The notes: a model not told the origin generated them from the sequence alone. Shown: positions 8,763 to 17,699, numbered from the stretch's first letter. The stretch: 50,187 bases of DNA from an uncultured Gammaproteobacteria bacterium (GCA_913051785.1 CAJXCK010000004.1:1-50187), one strand, 5' to 3'. Numbers and translations: made by a program.

Positions 8763-9558
8763 CGTTCATTCCGCCGTTTGGGAAAAGCGTTTGGCCCGTG
8801 AAATAGCTGGATTCTTCGCACGCTAGAAATAATACTGCATTGGCTATCTCATTCGGTTGACCGAATCGCTGCATTGGAGTCAACTGCATGACCATCGCTT
8901 GCCATTCCGGTGACTGCCTGATACTCGCAGTCATTGGAGTTTCAATGAAGCCAGGACCGACTGCATTAACCCTAACTTTTGTAGAGGCAAGTTCCGTTGC
9001 AAAAACTTTAGTCAACATCACCACGCCGGATTTCGAGACACAGTAGTCCGCTGCTCCAGCCAGCGGAACATGCGCCGCTATTGAGGCGATATTTACAATG
9101 CAGCCAGCTCTGTCTAATCGCAACATGTGATTCGCTGCAAGCTTGTCCGTTATGGCGACACCGGTGAGATTCACATCGATAACCCTCTGCCAATCTGATA
9201 GTGGGCGATTAATCAGGAAATTCTCCTCAGGGTTGTCCCCGACTGGCCTTACCTCTCCGCTCACGTAATTTGCGGATGAAATTCCCGCAGCAGCAACCAC
9301 GATGTCGAGGCTTTGATACCTATCGACAACTTGCTCAAAAAGCTCTGACTGACTCGATTCACTCGCGACATCAGTGCTAATAAATTCAAGATCAGCTCCT
9401 CGAGATCTAAATTCTTCTTGTACTGAAATACCCCGATCGGCGTTAACATCGGAAACAACAACTCTCGCACCCTCAGCTAGGAATCTTTCAGCGGTTGATC
9501 TACCAATACCGCTAATCCCCCCAGTGATAACTGCCACCTTGCCTTCTAATTTTCCCAT
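8755..9558 (-). CDS. SDR family oxidoreductase (last gene of the eight-gene operon)
   Basis: A classical short-chain dehydrogenase of 267 residues. It has the cofactor motif T-G-G-I-S-G-I-G (12-19), the A-A-A-G-I segment, the catalytic Ser in I-V-N-I-A-S-I-A and Y-C-V-S-K. An acidic residue after the second strand (V-V-V-S-D-V-N) suggests NAD rather than NADP. The C-terminal G-Q-T-L-F-P-N-G-G is typical of 3-oxoacyl-ACP-reductase-like dehydrogenases. It starts one base after the phosphotransferase stop, so it is the last gene of the minus-strand operon running from 17.6 to 8.8 kb. The substrate is unknown; a hydroxyacyl-CoA or polyol would fit the neighbours. Confidence 0.88.
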   Translation of the reverse strand: MGKLEGKVAVITGGISGIGRSTAERFLAEGARVVVSDVNADRGISVQEEFRSRGADLEFISTDVASESSQSELFEQVVDRYQSLDIVVAAAGISSANYVSGEVRPVGDNPEENFLINRPLSDWQRVIDVNLTGVAITDKLAANHMLRLDRAGCIVNIASIAAHVPLAGAADYCVSKSGVVMLTKVFATELASTKVRVNAVGPGFIETPMTASIRQSPEWQAMVMQLTPMQRFGQPNEIANAVLFLACEESSYFTGQTLFPNGGMNVS

Positions 9559-9559
9559 A

Positions 9560-11035
9560 TCAGACTCCTCCTTCGTTAATTGATTTTAATGCCTCCGCAA
9601 AACCAGGATATTTGGGTTGATCTATTGCGATTTGATTGACGACCGTCGAGCGGAGATGGAACTGCAATAGTTCTTGGTCAAGAACCTGATAATCATCACG
9701 CAGACGATGGACTAAATCCCATCTCAGCTCGTTAAGTGATCGCTGATCTGAATCCTCATTGAGTAGTATCTTTAGTCGCTCGTATTCCTTTTCAAGCACT
9801 ATTGCACCGAGCTGTTTTTCTCGAATCACTATATCAAGGGAATTTGCCGCGACTCGTGACAAGAAACGATTTCTCCCTTCAGTCGCAGACATGACTTCAC
9901 CGCGAAGAAAATCAACGACGCTTATTAAAAGCTCCTCGCTGGAGGGCATTTGATTCGGTTCCTCGGCCCCTAAATCACTTCCAAAGTCAGCCGATCCAGG
10001 AATTAGTAAATTGACGCAATCAATCTGACATTCCGAACTTCTTCGACCGATTGCTGGGCGTTCAACAGTTTTGTCTGGACCTGTCCGATAATGCTCAGCC
10101 ATAGACAAGCACCCAACGGCCCACCAAAACGAACCAAAGACTTGCCAAAATAATAACGCCTCCGGATCAACCTTGGTTCCAGATACAGATTCATAACCGG
10201 AGACAAAATCTTCAATCTGACCAACACCTCCAACCGGCAATTCTGACCTACCAAATCGCCAGGAATGACATAACATCCAACCGAGGTCCCTCATTGGGTC
10301 ACCAATGTGGGCGACTTCCCAATCAAGTACCGCTACAACACCACTTTCGTCAACCATGATGTTGCCATTACGAAAATCGTTGTGAACCAGAGATGGGCAG
10401 TAGTCGGCCGGAAGATTTTCAAGCAACCATCTCGCTGTAAAGTCGATCATCGGTTGTGCAGTCCCGAAGGCTTTATATCTGTCCCAGGTTTGTTCAACGT
10501 ACTCGCGCGGACTCACGAACTGTAGGTGATTTTTCAGGCCCGTTTTCTCAACATCAATTCCATGTATTCGAGCCAATGTCTCGCCAAAAAGAAAAGCGAG
10601 TTTTGGTCGAATTACCTGAAGCTCTGGTGCCTTAACTATTTGCGCCCCGAGCGTAAAACCCTCAAGCCAGCTCATAATGAAACCATCACCTAAACGATCT
10701 TCAGGCTCAAGGACATATAGAATCTCAGGCTCGGGGACACCTGCAGCTGACGCTTTGCGCATCAACAGCGCCTCCGTTGCTAGACCTGGATACTGTGCCG
10801 ATATCTCTCTTTGCTCTCCACCACTAGCACGCCGCATCGCCAATCTCGACATGCCGTCTTGAGTTAATAACTCGATACGGTATGTCTCTTGGCTCGCACC
10901 CCCAGAGAGCCTGTCCAGCGAACGCAATTCTAAAAATTCTGGCATCTCACGAGTGAGGACAGCTTGTACGAGATCGAAGATTGCTTCAGAGCGACCATTA
11001 TTCTCTGAGCTGGGATTCTTCTCTTCCATAACCAT
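9560..11035 (-). CDS. Acyl-CoA-dehydrogenase-linked phosphotransferase fused to DUF6285
   Basis: The first ~330 residues are an aminoglycoside-phosphotransferase/choline-kinase-like domain with H218-N-D220-F-R-N-G-N225 (catalytic Asp and metal Asn) and L-D238-W-E (metal Asp). In this subfamily, as in the N-terminal part of eukaryotic ACAD10/11, the kinase is thought to phosphorylate 4-hydroxyacyl-CoA for the linked dehydrogenase pathway. Residues ~375-485 resemble DUF6285 (D-F-L-R-G-E-V-M ... A-A-N-S-L-D-I-V-I-R-E), usually a separate gene beside this kinase; here the two are fused. A GTG at 11071 would extend the protein by 12 residues into the acyl-CoA dehydrogenase gene, but it has no ribosome binding site. 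ATG 11035 or 11029 is preferred, though neither has a strong site. Confidence 0.85.
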   Translation of the reverse strand: MVMEEKNPSSENNGRSEAIFDLVQAVLTREMPEFLELRSLDRLSGGASQETYRIELLTQDGMSRLAMRRASGGEQREISAQYPGLATEALLMRKASAAGVPEPEILYVLEPEDRLGDGFIMSWLEGFTLGAQIVKAPELQVIRPKLAFLFGETLARIHGIDVEKTGLKNHLQFVSPREYVEQTWDRYKAFGTAQPMIDFTARWLLENLPADYCPSLVHNDFRNGNIMVDESGVVAVLDWEVAHIGDPMRDLGWMLCHSWRFGRSELPVGGVGQIEDFVSGYESVSGTKVDPEALLFWQVFGSFWWAVGCLSMAEHYRTGPDKTVERPAIGRRSSECQIDCVNLLIPGSADFGSDLGAEEPNQMPSSEELLISVVDFLRGEVMSATEGRNRFLSRVAANSLDIVIREKQLGAIVLEKEYERLKILLNEDSDQRSLNELRWDLVHRLRDDYQVLDQELLQFHLRSTVVNQIAIDQPKYPGFAEALKSINEGGV

Positions 11036-11045
11036 TGCTAGGGTT

Positions 11046-12314
11046 TTATTCGTCCACCCCTTTTGGAGCACGCTGATTCATAAAACCAAACAGGTAACCT
11101 GCAACCCTCCTCATCTGGATTTCCTCTGCGCCTTCCGTTATGCGGTATCGCCTATGATGCCGGTAAATATGTTCAAACGGTTTATGCCTTGAGTAACCCA
11201 AGCCACCGTGTACCTGCATAGCACGATCAGCAGACTCACAACAAAGGCGATTAGACCAGTAGTTGCACATTGAAACCTTATCCGAGACCGAAAAGGCACC
11301 GTATTCATCCATCTGCCAAGCCGTTTTGTGAATTAAGGCTCTCAGCATTTCACATTGGGTTTGGAGCTCTACCAGAGGAAACTGAATCCCTTGATTCGTT
11401 GATAAAGGCTTTCCAAAGGGCGCTCTATGTTTCGCGTATTCAATAGATTCATTAATGCAAAACTGCGCAGCACCCAAGGAAGAGGCCGCTTGCCTAATTC
11501 GGTTCTCGTTAAAGAAATGCTGTACGACTTGCAGTCCTTTTCCTTCACCTCCAAAGATGGATGAATGCGGTACGCGAACATCCTTCAAGGAAATACGGCC
11601 ATGATCAGTGGGCATATTAAAAGTCCACATCATTTCCTCTATTTTAAAGCCCTCGCTATCCGTGGGCGTTAGAAAGGCCGTGATGCCTTTACCATCTCCC
11701 GCTTTACCATCAGTCCGGGCAAAAATTAGATCGTATTTGGCTTTATGAATACCTGTGTTCCAGGTCTTTGCTCCGTTAATCACCCACTCATCGCCATCTC
11801 TTTCAGCGTGAGTTTCCATATGCGTAGCATCAGAACCATGTTCAGGCTCGGTAATCCCAAACGCAAACCCTGCTTTGCTTTCTGCTAGAGCGTCAATCCA
11901 CTCTTTTTTCTGCTCATCAGTCCCGTACTCTATCATCAACAGTAAACCGACATTGTTGCCGACAATGGAATGTTCATTTTGCAAATCATTGTGGAGACCC
12001 AATCCTTTCACTGCTAAATGCTCCCGAATTATGGCCATATCGAGATTAGTGCCCTCTTTACCGCCATATTCCTTCGGGAAGGGATATCTGTAGTGGCCTG
12101 CGGCGTCCGCCAACCGCTTCGCTTTAACGAGTAACTCCTCCCACTCCTCATTGGGCAACCCATTCCTCTCCCAGTCAGTTCGAGCGTCCTCTCTCCGGTG
12201 GTCAAAAAAGCGAATATTATCGTCTTGGTTTTCTAAAGGCTTAATGTCTGATTCGATAAAATCGTCGAGCTCACCTAGATAAGATTGCAGCCCGGGTGGT
12301 ATATCAAAGTCCAT
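11046..12314 (-). CDS. Acyl-CoA dehydrogenase (ACAD10/11-like)
   Basis: An FAD-dependent dehydrogenase of 422 residues that oxidises an acyl-CoA thioester at the alpha-beta bond. It has the mid-domain signature G-I-T-E-P-E-H-G-S-D-A-T near 155-166, the N-G-A-K-T-W-N-T-G strand, the R-Q-A-A-S-S-L-G-A-A-Q helix and the C-terminal R-I-T-E-G-A-E-E-I-Q-M-R-R containing the presumed catalytic Glu. ATG 12314 is chosen because GGGGAGAGAGG lies just upstream; an upstream in-frame TTG at 12350 would overlap the previous gene and lacks such a site. Pairing with the downstream phosphotransferase mirrors the ACAD10/11 arrangement used in 4-hydroxy acid breakdown. The substrate chain is unknown. Confidence 0.92.
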   Translation of the reverse strand: MDFDIPPGLQSYLGELDDFIESDIKPLENQDDNIRFFDHRREDARTDWERNGLPNEEWEELLVKAKRLADAAGHYRYPFPKEYGGKEGTNLDMAIIREHLAVKGLGLHNDLQNEHSIVGNNVGLLLMIEYGTDEQKKEWIDALAESKAGFAFGITEPEHGSDATHMETHAERDGDEWVINGAKTWNTGIHKAKYDLIFARTDGKAGDGKGITAFLTPTDSEGFKIEEMMWTFNMPTDHGRISLKDVRVPHSSIFGGEGKGLQVVQHFFNENRIRQAASSLGAAQFCINESIEYAKHRAPFGKPLSTNQGIQFPLVELQTQCEMLRALIHKTAWQMDEYGAFSVSDKVSMCNYWSNRLCCESADRAMQVHGGLGYSRHKPFEHIYRHHRRYRITEGAEEIQMRRVAGYLFGFMNQRAPKGVDE

Positions 12315-12336
12315 CCTCTCTCCCCTTAAATCTCGT

Positions 12337-13182
12337 TTAACTCTCCCCAACCAGCCAAAGAATACTATTCCTTATAAAAATCTTGAACTCAGGCTCGTCG
12401 TAGGTAGCTGTTGTATGACCCAATGCACTATATATGACCCTTCCCTCCCCTACTTGATGCCACCATACCATTGGATGGTCCTCGCCCATTGGGCTTTTCT
12501 CGGGGTCATACGTAGATTCATCAATTCGTATCAGTACGTTTGTTCTCGCTCTCGGGCTTTCGGCAAAGTTGTACCACTCGTCGGCCCTTCGCCAGACCTT
12601 GGGAAGGCCCAATAAAACCGGATGAGAGGATTCCTCGAGGATCAACGAGGCTGGCTGTATATGTTTGACCATCGGATGATCAACAAATTGAGCTCTGATG
12701 AGTTGATCTCTATACCAATTCCAGTCATATCCGTTGTCTCCTCCAGCTGCGTGCTGCGCAAAGATACTCCCTCCTCTTTCCAAATAATCTCTGAGAGCGA
12801 CTCTTTGATCCTCTGTCCAAACCGTTCCGCTTTTATGATTTAAAAAAACCATTGCGAAACGTTCTAAATTTTCAGGTGAAAAGAATCCAGAATCTTCAGT
12901 ATGAAAAAAAGACCAATTATTTTCACGACCCAGGCCATCCAGAAATTCCTTGCTCCTCGCGATACTGTCATGGTGCCTGTACCCGTTTGTTTTAGAGAAA
13001 CTCAGTATAGCGATCTCACCCAAGTCATCTTTTATCAGTTTGGGCTGATGGTCTAATTGGGGTTCTCTGAACAATTGAGGCTGGTGATAAATGATCCTCA
13101 GAAAGTCCCAGTAAATATAAGCAGCGGCGCCAACGCCAAGCAAGAACACTAGAAGAATTGAAAGGCCAACTTTTTTTGTCAC
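12337..13182 (-). CDS. Membrane-anchored ThuA-domain protein
   Basis: A 281-residue protein with an uncleaved-looking N-terminal hydrophobic anchor (about 5-27) followed by a ThuA-type domain. This domain has a class I glutamine-amidotransferase-like fold and is common in trehalose/disaccharide and polyol utilisation clusters. Visible family marks are S-F-S-K-T-N-G-Y-R-H, F-L-N-H-K-S-G-T-V-W-T-E, G-G-S-I-F-A-Q-H-A-A, D-E-W-Y-N-F and the late G-R-V-I-Y-S-A-L-G-H-T. The start is GTG at 13182, three bases after the GMC gene stop, so translation is probably coupled. Together with the GMC/subunit-3 pair it suggests oxidation of a sugar or cyclitol at the cell surface. The biochemical role of ThuA is not established. 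Confidence 0.84.
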   Translation of the reverse strand: MTKKVGLSILLVFLLGVGAAAYIYWDFLRIIYHQPQLFREPQLDHQPKLIKDDLGEIAILSFSKTNGYRHHDSIARSKEFLDGLGRENNWSFFHTEDSGFFSPENLERFAMVFLNHKSGTVWTEDQRVALRDYLERGGSIFAQHAAGGDNGYDWNWYRDQLIRAQFVDHPMVKHIQPASLILEESSHPVLLGLPKVWRRADEWYNFAESPRARTNVLIRIDESTYDPEKSPMGEDHPMVWWHQVGEGRVIYSALGHTTATYDEPEFKIFIRNSILWLVGES

Positions 13183-13185
13183 AAC

Positions 13186-14886
13186 TTAGATATCGCCTGC
13201 CTGCAAACGTTTGACCGCATAATCTGCCGCTCTAGCCGTCAGCGCCATGTAAGTTAACGAGGGGTTTACACAAGAGGCTGAAGTCATACACGCGCCATCC
13301 GTAACAAAAACGTTGTCCGCTGCGTGTACTTGATTATATTCATTAACGACTGACTCCCGCGGATCCTGGCCCATACGTGCTGTTCCCATCTCATGAATTG
13401 CCGCGCCTCCGATCATCTCATCGTTATAAGATTGAATTTGCGAGGCGCCAGCCGCCTCAAGCATTTTAACCCCCTCCTCTACTAAATCTTTCCTGTGTCT
13501 TCGTTCATTCTCACCAAACTCAAATTTAAAAGTTACTTGCGGAATCCCGAACCTATCTTGCTTTTTTGAATGAAGACGCATGGTATTTTCTGCGTACGGC
13601 AATATTTCGCCAAAACCACCCAAACTCATATACCAAGGACCAGGTATTCTCAGTTCTCGTTTAAAGTCTGCCCCGAAGCCTGGTTTTTTTAATCGTTCAC
13701 CCCAACCGATCCGGCCAGCGCCACCTTGGTAACCATAGCCCCTCGAAAAACCTAACCCTTCATCGCCCGATAAATTACGAAACCTCGGAATATAGATACC
13801 GTTCGGTCGATAGCCGTAAGGGTAAAATTCCTCAAAACCAGGGATGATGCCCCGCGCACCAGCTTTGTAAGTGTGATCCATCATATATCGCCCTAGTGCA
13901 TCACTCTCGTTGGCGAAGCTTCGGTTCTCTCCCTCCGCGAAAGAGTTCAGTAAAATTTGCGTCGATCCGATTGTTGAAGCACAAAGAAAGACCAGTTTCG
14001 ATCGATACACATTTTTCTCTTTAGTCTGGGTGTCGATTGTTCTTACGCCCGTCACTTTCTGAGAGACCGCGTCGTATTCCAAACTTTCAACCAAAGAGTT
14101 TGCCATAAGCGACAGATTACCAGTCGACTCTGCGGCTGGGAGAGTGCTACTCAATGAACTAAAGTAAGATCCTCCAGAACAACCTCTGTGGCATGGTCCA
14201 CAATAATGACAAGGGGCGCGACCGTGAAGCGGTTCAGTTAGTGTCGCGACACGCCCTATAAACATTTTTCTCCCCGGGAAAGCGTTAGAGATCTTTTTCG
14301 CAACGTGCTTTTCTACAACGTTCATTTCCATCGGTTTTTGAAATTCACCGTCGGGTAGCTCCGGCAAACCCTGAGCGTCGCCGCTAACACCGATAAACCT
14401 TTCGACATATGAGTACCACGGAGCTATGTCGCCGTACCTGATAGGCCAATCAATCGCGATACCCTCTCGTTTGTTTGCCTCAAAGTCGAGATCGCTCCAG
14501 CGGTAACTCTGCCTTGCCCACAAGAGCGAACGTCCTCCCACCACGTCGGTTCTGAGCCAATGGAAGGGTTTGTCCCCCCTAAAGTCATAGGGATTTTCCG
14601 CATCGTTATTCCAAAAATGTCTGGTGGTTTCATCAAACGCGTAAGAGGTGGACTGAATTGGATACTCAGAGTCGTATAGATCTCTTGGTCGAAGCCCCTT
14701 GTTTGCGCGTTCCCAGGGCGGCTGGTGCTCTCCTATATAATCAATCCCATGCGAAATTGGCTTACCCCTTTCTAAAAGGAGTACTGATAGGCCTTTCTCT
14801 GTTAGCTCTTTTGCGGCCCAACCACCACTAATCCCGGAGCCAACCACAATCGCATCGTACCCTCCGTCTCTCGCTAACTTGCCCAT
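13186..14886 (-). CDS. GMC family FAD oxidoreductase with a four-Cys cluster
   Basis: A flavoprotein of 566 residues in the glucose-methanol-choline family that oxidises an alcohol or sugar. The FAD-binding motif V-G-S-G-I-S-G-G is at 15-22. The catalytic pair is H498 (I-H-E-M-G-T-A-R-M-G) and N541 (C-V-N-P-S-L-T-Y-M-A-L). An unusual feature is C226-x2-C229-x2-C232-x3-C236, in a segment where dehydrogenase-type GMC proteins carry an Fe-S cluster that passes electrons on. It overlaps the upstream subunit-3 gene by 13 bases, the standard arrangement for membrane-linked gluconate/glucose/fructose dehydrogenases. Together they probably form a dehydrogenase rather than an oxidase. The substrate is unknown. 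Confidence 0.92.
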   Translation of the reverse strand: MGKLARDGGYDAIVVGSGISGGWAAKELTEKGLSVLLLERGKPISHGIDYIGEHQPPWERANKGLRPRDLYDSEYPIQSTSYAFDETTRHFWNNDAENPYDFRGDKPFHWLRTDVVGGRSLLWARQSYRWSDLDFEANKREGIAIDWPIRYGDIAPWYSYVERFIGVSGDAQGLPELPDGEFQKPMEMNVVEKHVAKKISNAFPGRKMFIGRVATLTEPLHGRAPCHYCGPCHRGCSGGSYFSSLSSTLPAAESTGNLSLMANSLVESLEYDAVSQKVTGVRTIDTQTKEKNVYRSKLVFLCASTIGSTQILLNSFAEGENRSFANESDALGRYMMDHTYKAGARGIIPGFEEFYPYGYRPNGIYIPRFRNLSGDEGLGFSRGYGYQGGAGRIGWGERLKKPGFGADFKRELRIPGPWYMSLGGFGEILPYAENTMRLHSKKQDRFGIPQVTFKFEFGENERRHRKDLVEEGVKMLEAAGASQIQSYNDEMIGGAAIHEMGTARMGQDPRESVVNEYNQVHAADNVFVTDGACMTSASCVNPSLTYMALTARAADYAVKRLQAGDI

Positions 14887-15443
14887 TGCTTTCCTACTTG
14901 ATCAAAACGGAAAAAACCATCGTATTTTCCAGGCATCGGAACATAGGCCCTCTCAGCCTTTAGCCCGATTTCCGAGGTGTAATAACCAACGACCGTAAGC
15001 TCTTTTAGTTTTAAAAATGAGGAATACGCCTGCTTATCTCTTCTGTTCGGCCGGTTTTCGGAGCCATTTGCCTCGATTTGATTCAATAACTCTGTCCTTT
15101 CTACCTCTGACAAAGATAAAAAAGCGCTGTCATATTTCTTCCGGCTAACCCTGTTAATTTCGTCCAGGCCTCTTAGAAATTTTTTTCTTTCTTCTTTCGT
15201 AAACCAAGAATTAACAACGAAATCAATGAAATCTCCAACTCCCACTTGCAATGCACTGGGTGTCTCCGTCTGCGGCATAATTAATTCTGCGCAGATGTGA
15301 GCAGTTTCTCTTTGATAATTAGTCCACGACCCTTTTACCTTTGTTGCCTTCGGCTTGAAGCTTAGTGCTGCCGCCTCGATCGAGGGAGTAAGACTCGCTC
15401 CCAAGGAAATGCTCAGTAGTTTTAAGATTTCTCGACGATTCAT
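14874..15443 (-). CDS. Gluconate 2-dehydrogenase subunit 3 family protein
   Basis: A 189-residue small subunit partner of GMC dehydrogenases. The N-terminus M-N-R-R-E-I-L-K-L-L followed by a hydrophobic stretch and A-A-A near 24 is a twin-arginine-type signal. In known systems the folded complex of large and small subunit is exported together on this one signal, which fits the lack of a signal on the GMC protein. The body contains the family pattern H-I-C-A-E-L-I-M-P-Q-T-E-T-P ... G-V-G-D-F-I-D. ATG 15443 is preferred; an in-frame TTG sits two codons upstream at 15449. The upstream MFS gene ends 15 bases before it. No cytochrome c subunit follows, so the electron acceptor is unclear. Confidence 0.86.
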   Translation of the reverse strand: MNRREILKLLSISLGASLTPSIEAAALSFKPKATKVKGSWTNYQRETAHICAELIMPQTETPSALQVGVGDFIDFVVNSWFTKEERKKFLRGLDEINRVSRKKYDSAFLSLSEVERTELLNQIEANGSENRPNRRDKQAYSSFLKLKELTVVGYYTSEIGLKAERAYVPMPGKYDGFFRFDQVGKQWAS

Positions 15444-15458
15444 ACTCAATTCGGCTCG

Positions 15459-16760
15459 TTATTCGTTCACTGTCGCTTTGGCATTCTCTCGAGCCCAAAG
15501 TAGCCCGAAAATCGGCAGCAAAATAAGAGGAATAAATGCAACAATCTGAAAGGATTCTACAGACGCAACTCGGATTACCGCAGTCACTTGATCATCATTA
15601 AGAGCGTTAAAAGCATCAAGCCCGCCAGCAGCCTTTAGCTTTGCTTGATCAAACAACGCGCCCATCCACGGAAGCAGAGAGTAACTTGCTAGCCCCCCAG
15701 CGAAGCCCATCAACCCTATCATTAGGGCACCTCCCTCGGGATATCTCTCGGCGACCGCACCCAACATAGTTGGATAAAAGTAGCAAACGCCAATTGCCCA
15801 AAGAGTGGCCGCAAAAAACGCGAACAATGGCGTTTCGGCGATCGATAGCAAATAAAGACCGGGGGCAGCCAAAAGACAACCTAAGAAGAGAAGACCCGGC
15901 GTCGAGAATCTGTTGACGAGAGATCCAGCAAAATGGCGGCCCGCAAAAATTATCGAGTTCACATAAATTAGAACCCAGATACCTGACATGCCTACAATAT
16001 TAGTCAAAGCCAGGTCCACCCATTGGCTCGGAGCCAACTCTGCTGTGACGGTCCCCATCATACAAAAAAACCAGATAAAAAAGCCTGGAGAGCGAAGGAG
16101 CTGATGGAACATCTCTTTGTAAGAAACACCCATTTCTACTCTCTCGGTCACCGGAAATTCCGCCCGAGTGACCAATACGAGCAGTAGAATTGCTGGCATC
16201 ATCAGTACAATAAGATTCGCTTTCCAACTAATATCTAAAGTTGTCAGTAGAATTCCAACTAGGCCACCTATTACTATTCCAGCCGGCCACCAGGCGTGCA
16301 GTATATTTAGCCGATGCGTTTTTTCTTCTTTGTAGATGGTTGCTACTAACGGGTTTGTGGCAACCTCAACACCTCCCCAGCCCAAACCCGTCAATAAAAA
16401 CCCGGCATAGACCAACTGATAAGTTAGTTGTGAGGGATCAATTAAGGTAGCCATCAAAACAAGAACACTGCCGACGACGTATCCTAATGCGGATAAGATT
16501 AGCACCGACCGCATACCGACCAAATCCACAATCGCCGAACCAAATAATAGCGTGATAGCGAATCCCGCGAATGTGGCAGCAAGAACTTCGCCAACCATCG
16601 TGGCCGATCGAGCTACATCTATCTGGTCAAATAAGTCCGCTTGTAAATCGCCCGCAATCAATGCTCTTACCGCTAGGCCAAGGCCGATCGTAAAAATCGC
16701 CAAGTTAGATAGAACAAAAAGCAGCTGACGGTTAGTGTCAGAATATACTGATCCTGTCAT
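15459..16760 (-). CDS. MFS transporter, FucP/sugar-type
   Basis: A 433-residue inner-membrane carrier with about 12 hydrophobic segments in two halves. The pattern is similar to sugar:proton symporters of the FucP-like branch, including G-W-G-G-V-E-V-A-T-N-P-L-V-A in the first half and W-A-I-G-V-C-Y-F-Y-P-T-M-L-G-A in the second. ATG 16760 is chosen because GAGGAGGGGG lies a few bases upstream; a further in-frame ATG at 16781 would put that ribosome binding site inside the coding region. It is the second gene of the operon and is followed directly by the dehydrogenase pair, so it likely brings in the substrate or takes up the oxidised product. Confidence 0.88.
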   Translation of the reverse strand: MTGSVYSDTNRQLLFVLSNLAIFTIGLGLAVRALIAGDLQADLFDQIDVARSATMVGEVLAATFAGFAITLLFGSAIVDLVGMRSVLILSALGYVVGSVLVLMATLIDPSQLTYQLVYAGFLLTGLGWGGVEVATNPLVATIYKEEKTHRLNILHAWWPAGIVIGGLVGILLTTLDISWKANLIVLMMPAILLLVLVTRAEFPVTERVEMGVSYKEMFHQLLRSPGFFIWFFCMMGTVTAELAPSQWVDLALTNIVGMSGIWVLIYVNSIIFAGRHFAGSLVNRFSTPGLLFLGCLLAAPGLYLLSIAETPLFAFFAATLWAIGVCYFYPTMLGAVAERYPEGGALMIGLMGFAGGLASYSLLPWMGALFDQAKLKAAGGLDAFNALNDDQVTAVIRVASVESFQIVAFIPLILLPIFGLLWARENAKATVNE

Positions 16761-16814
16761 TCGCCCCCTCCTCTGCCACATTATGCCAACTTGCTGAAAA
16801 AAATCTCTCGGATT

Positions 16815-17594
16815 TCACTGACGATTTATTTGAAATATCTTTCGCGTCCAGACGGATTGGAAAAGAGGATCAATCCATCGATACAGGCGACCAGAAACTT
16901 GAATACTTCTGCCCTTCTCTACTGCTCGCAACCCTTCCTGAACGACTGTCTGAGCTGAGTACCAAATAAATCTTGGGGTGTTCTCTTTCATCTCTTCTAA
17001 ATCTCCAACTTGGTGGAAATCAGTATGGGTGAATCCCGGACAAAGCGCAGAGACGTTGACCCCATGATTATGAGTGGATGCATTCAGGGCTTCAGACAGA
17101 GCCACCAAATAAGCTTTCATTGGCCCATAATGACAGTCACCCGCTCTTGATATTCTGCCCGCAACTGACGATACATTTATGACTCGTCCAAACTTCTTGC
17201 TTAGCATTTTGGGGATAAAGCGATGACACATCTCCGCGACACTGGTTTGCATCAAAGTCATATAGTTCAGATGTTCTTCCCACGGAATTTCGTCAAAAAA
17301 GTCCGGGCCAGCGGATCCGGCGTTATTAATTAGGTAATTCGGCGAAATACCCAAATCCAACAACTCATCGAAAATCTCTCGTGGTGCCGAAGGTTCCGAT
17401 AAATCAGCCTTGATATTGGTAATCAAGGTGCCTGGCCAGTTCTCGACAATTTCAGTTGCAATGTTCTCCAAAAGATTCTCACGTCTAGCCACAAGAACGA
17501 GATCACATCCCTGTCCCGCGAGCTGTTTCGCAAACTCTTGCCCCAAACCCGCCGATGCGCCGGTAATGAGCGCCACCTTTTTAATTTTGTTCAT
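16815..17594 (-). CDS. SDR family oxidoreductase (first gene of the eight-gene operon)
   Basis: A short-chain dehydrogenase of 259 residues with T-G-A-S-A-G-L-G (12-19), an A-R-R after the second strand that suggests NADP, L-I-N-N-A-G, the catalytic Ser in V-I-N-V-S-S-V-A-G, and Y-G-P-M-K as the Tyr/Lys pair. The sequence is closest to the DltE-like/YqjQ branch (L-V-L-V-A-R-R, A-L-C-P-G-F-T-H-T-D-F). It is the promoter-proximal gene of the minus-strand operon; a TTGACG-N18-TATATT promoter sits 35-64 bases upstream of its ATG. The substrate is unknown. Confidence 0.9.
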   Translation of the reverse strand: MNKIKKVALITGASAGLGQEFAKQLAGQGCDLVLVARRENLLENIATEIVENWPGTLITNIKADLSEPSAPREIFDELLDLGISPNYLINNAGSAGPDFFDEIPWEEHLNYMTLMQTSVAEMCHRFIPKMLSKKFGRVINVSSVAGRISRAGDCHYGPMKAYLVALSEALNASTHNHGVNVSALCPGFTHTDFHQVGDLEEMKENTPRFIWYSAQTVVQEGLRAVEKGRSIQVSGRLYRWIDPLFQSVWTRKIFQINRQ

Positions 17595-17628
17595 CTAAAA
17601 ATCAACCCATGAAACCGAAGTTAGCCGC

Positions 17629-17658
17629 AATATAAGAAAGTAGGCATCTCTACGTCAA
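17629..17658 (-). promoter_or_regulatory. Sigma70-like promoter for the 17.6-8.8 kb minus-strand operon
   Basis: Read on the minus strand, TTGACG (17653-17658) and TATATT (17629-17634) are separated by 18 bases, each one mismatch from consensus. A start of transcription near 17622 would leave a leader of about 28 bases before the SDR ATG. On the plus strand of the same interval, TATAAA at 17664-17669 could serve as a -10 for the divergent gene at 17700, but no matching -35 is seen. Confidence 0.5.
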
Positions 17659-17699
17659 AGCGTTATAAAGGGTGGAGGTAACTTACCTTTGGGGGAGTG

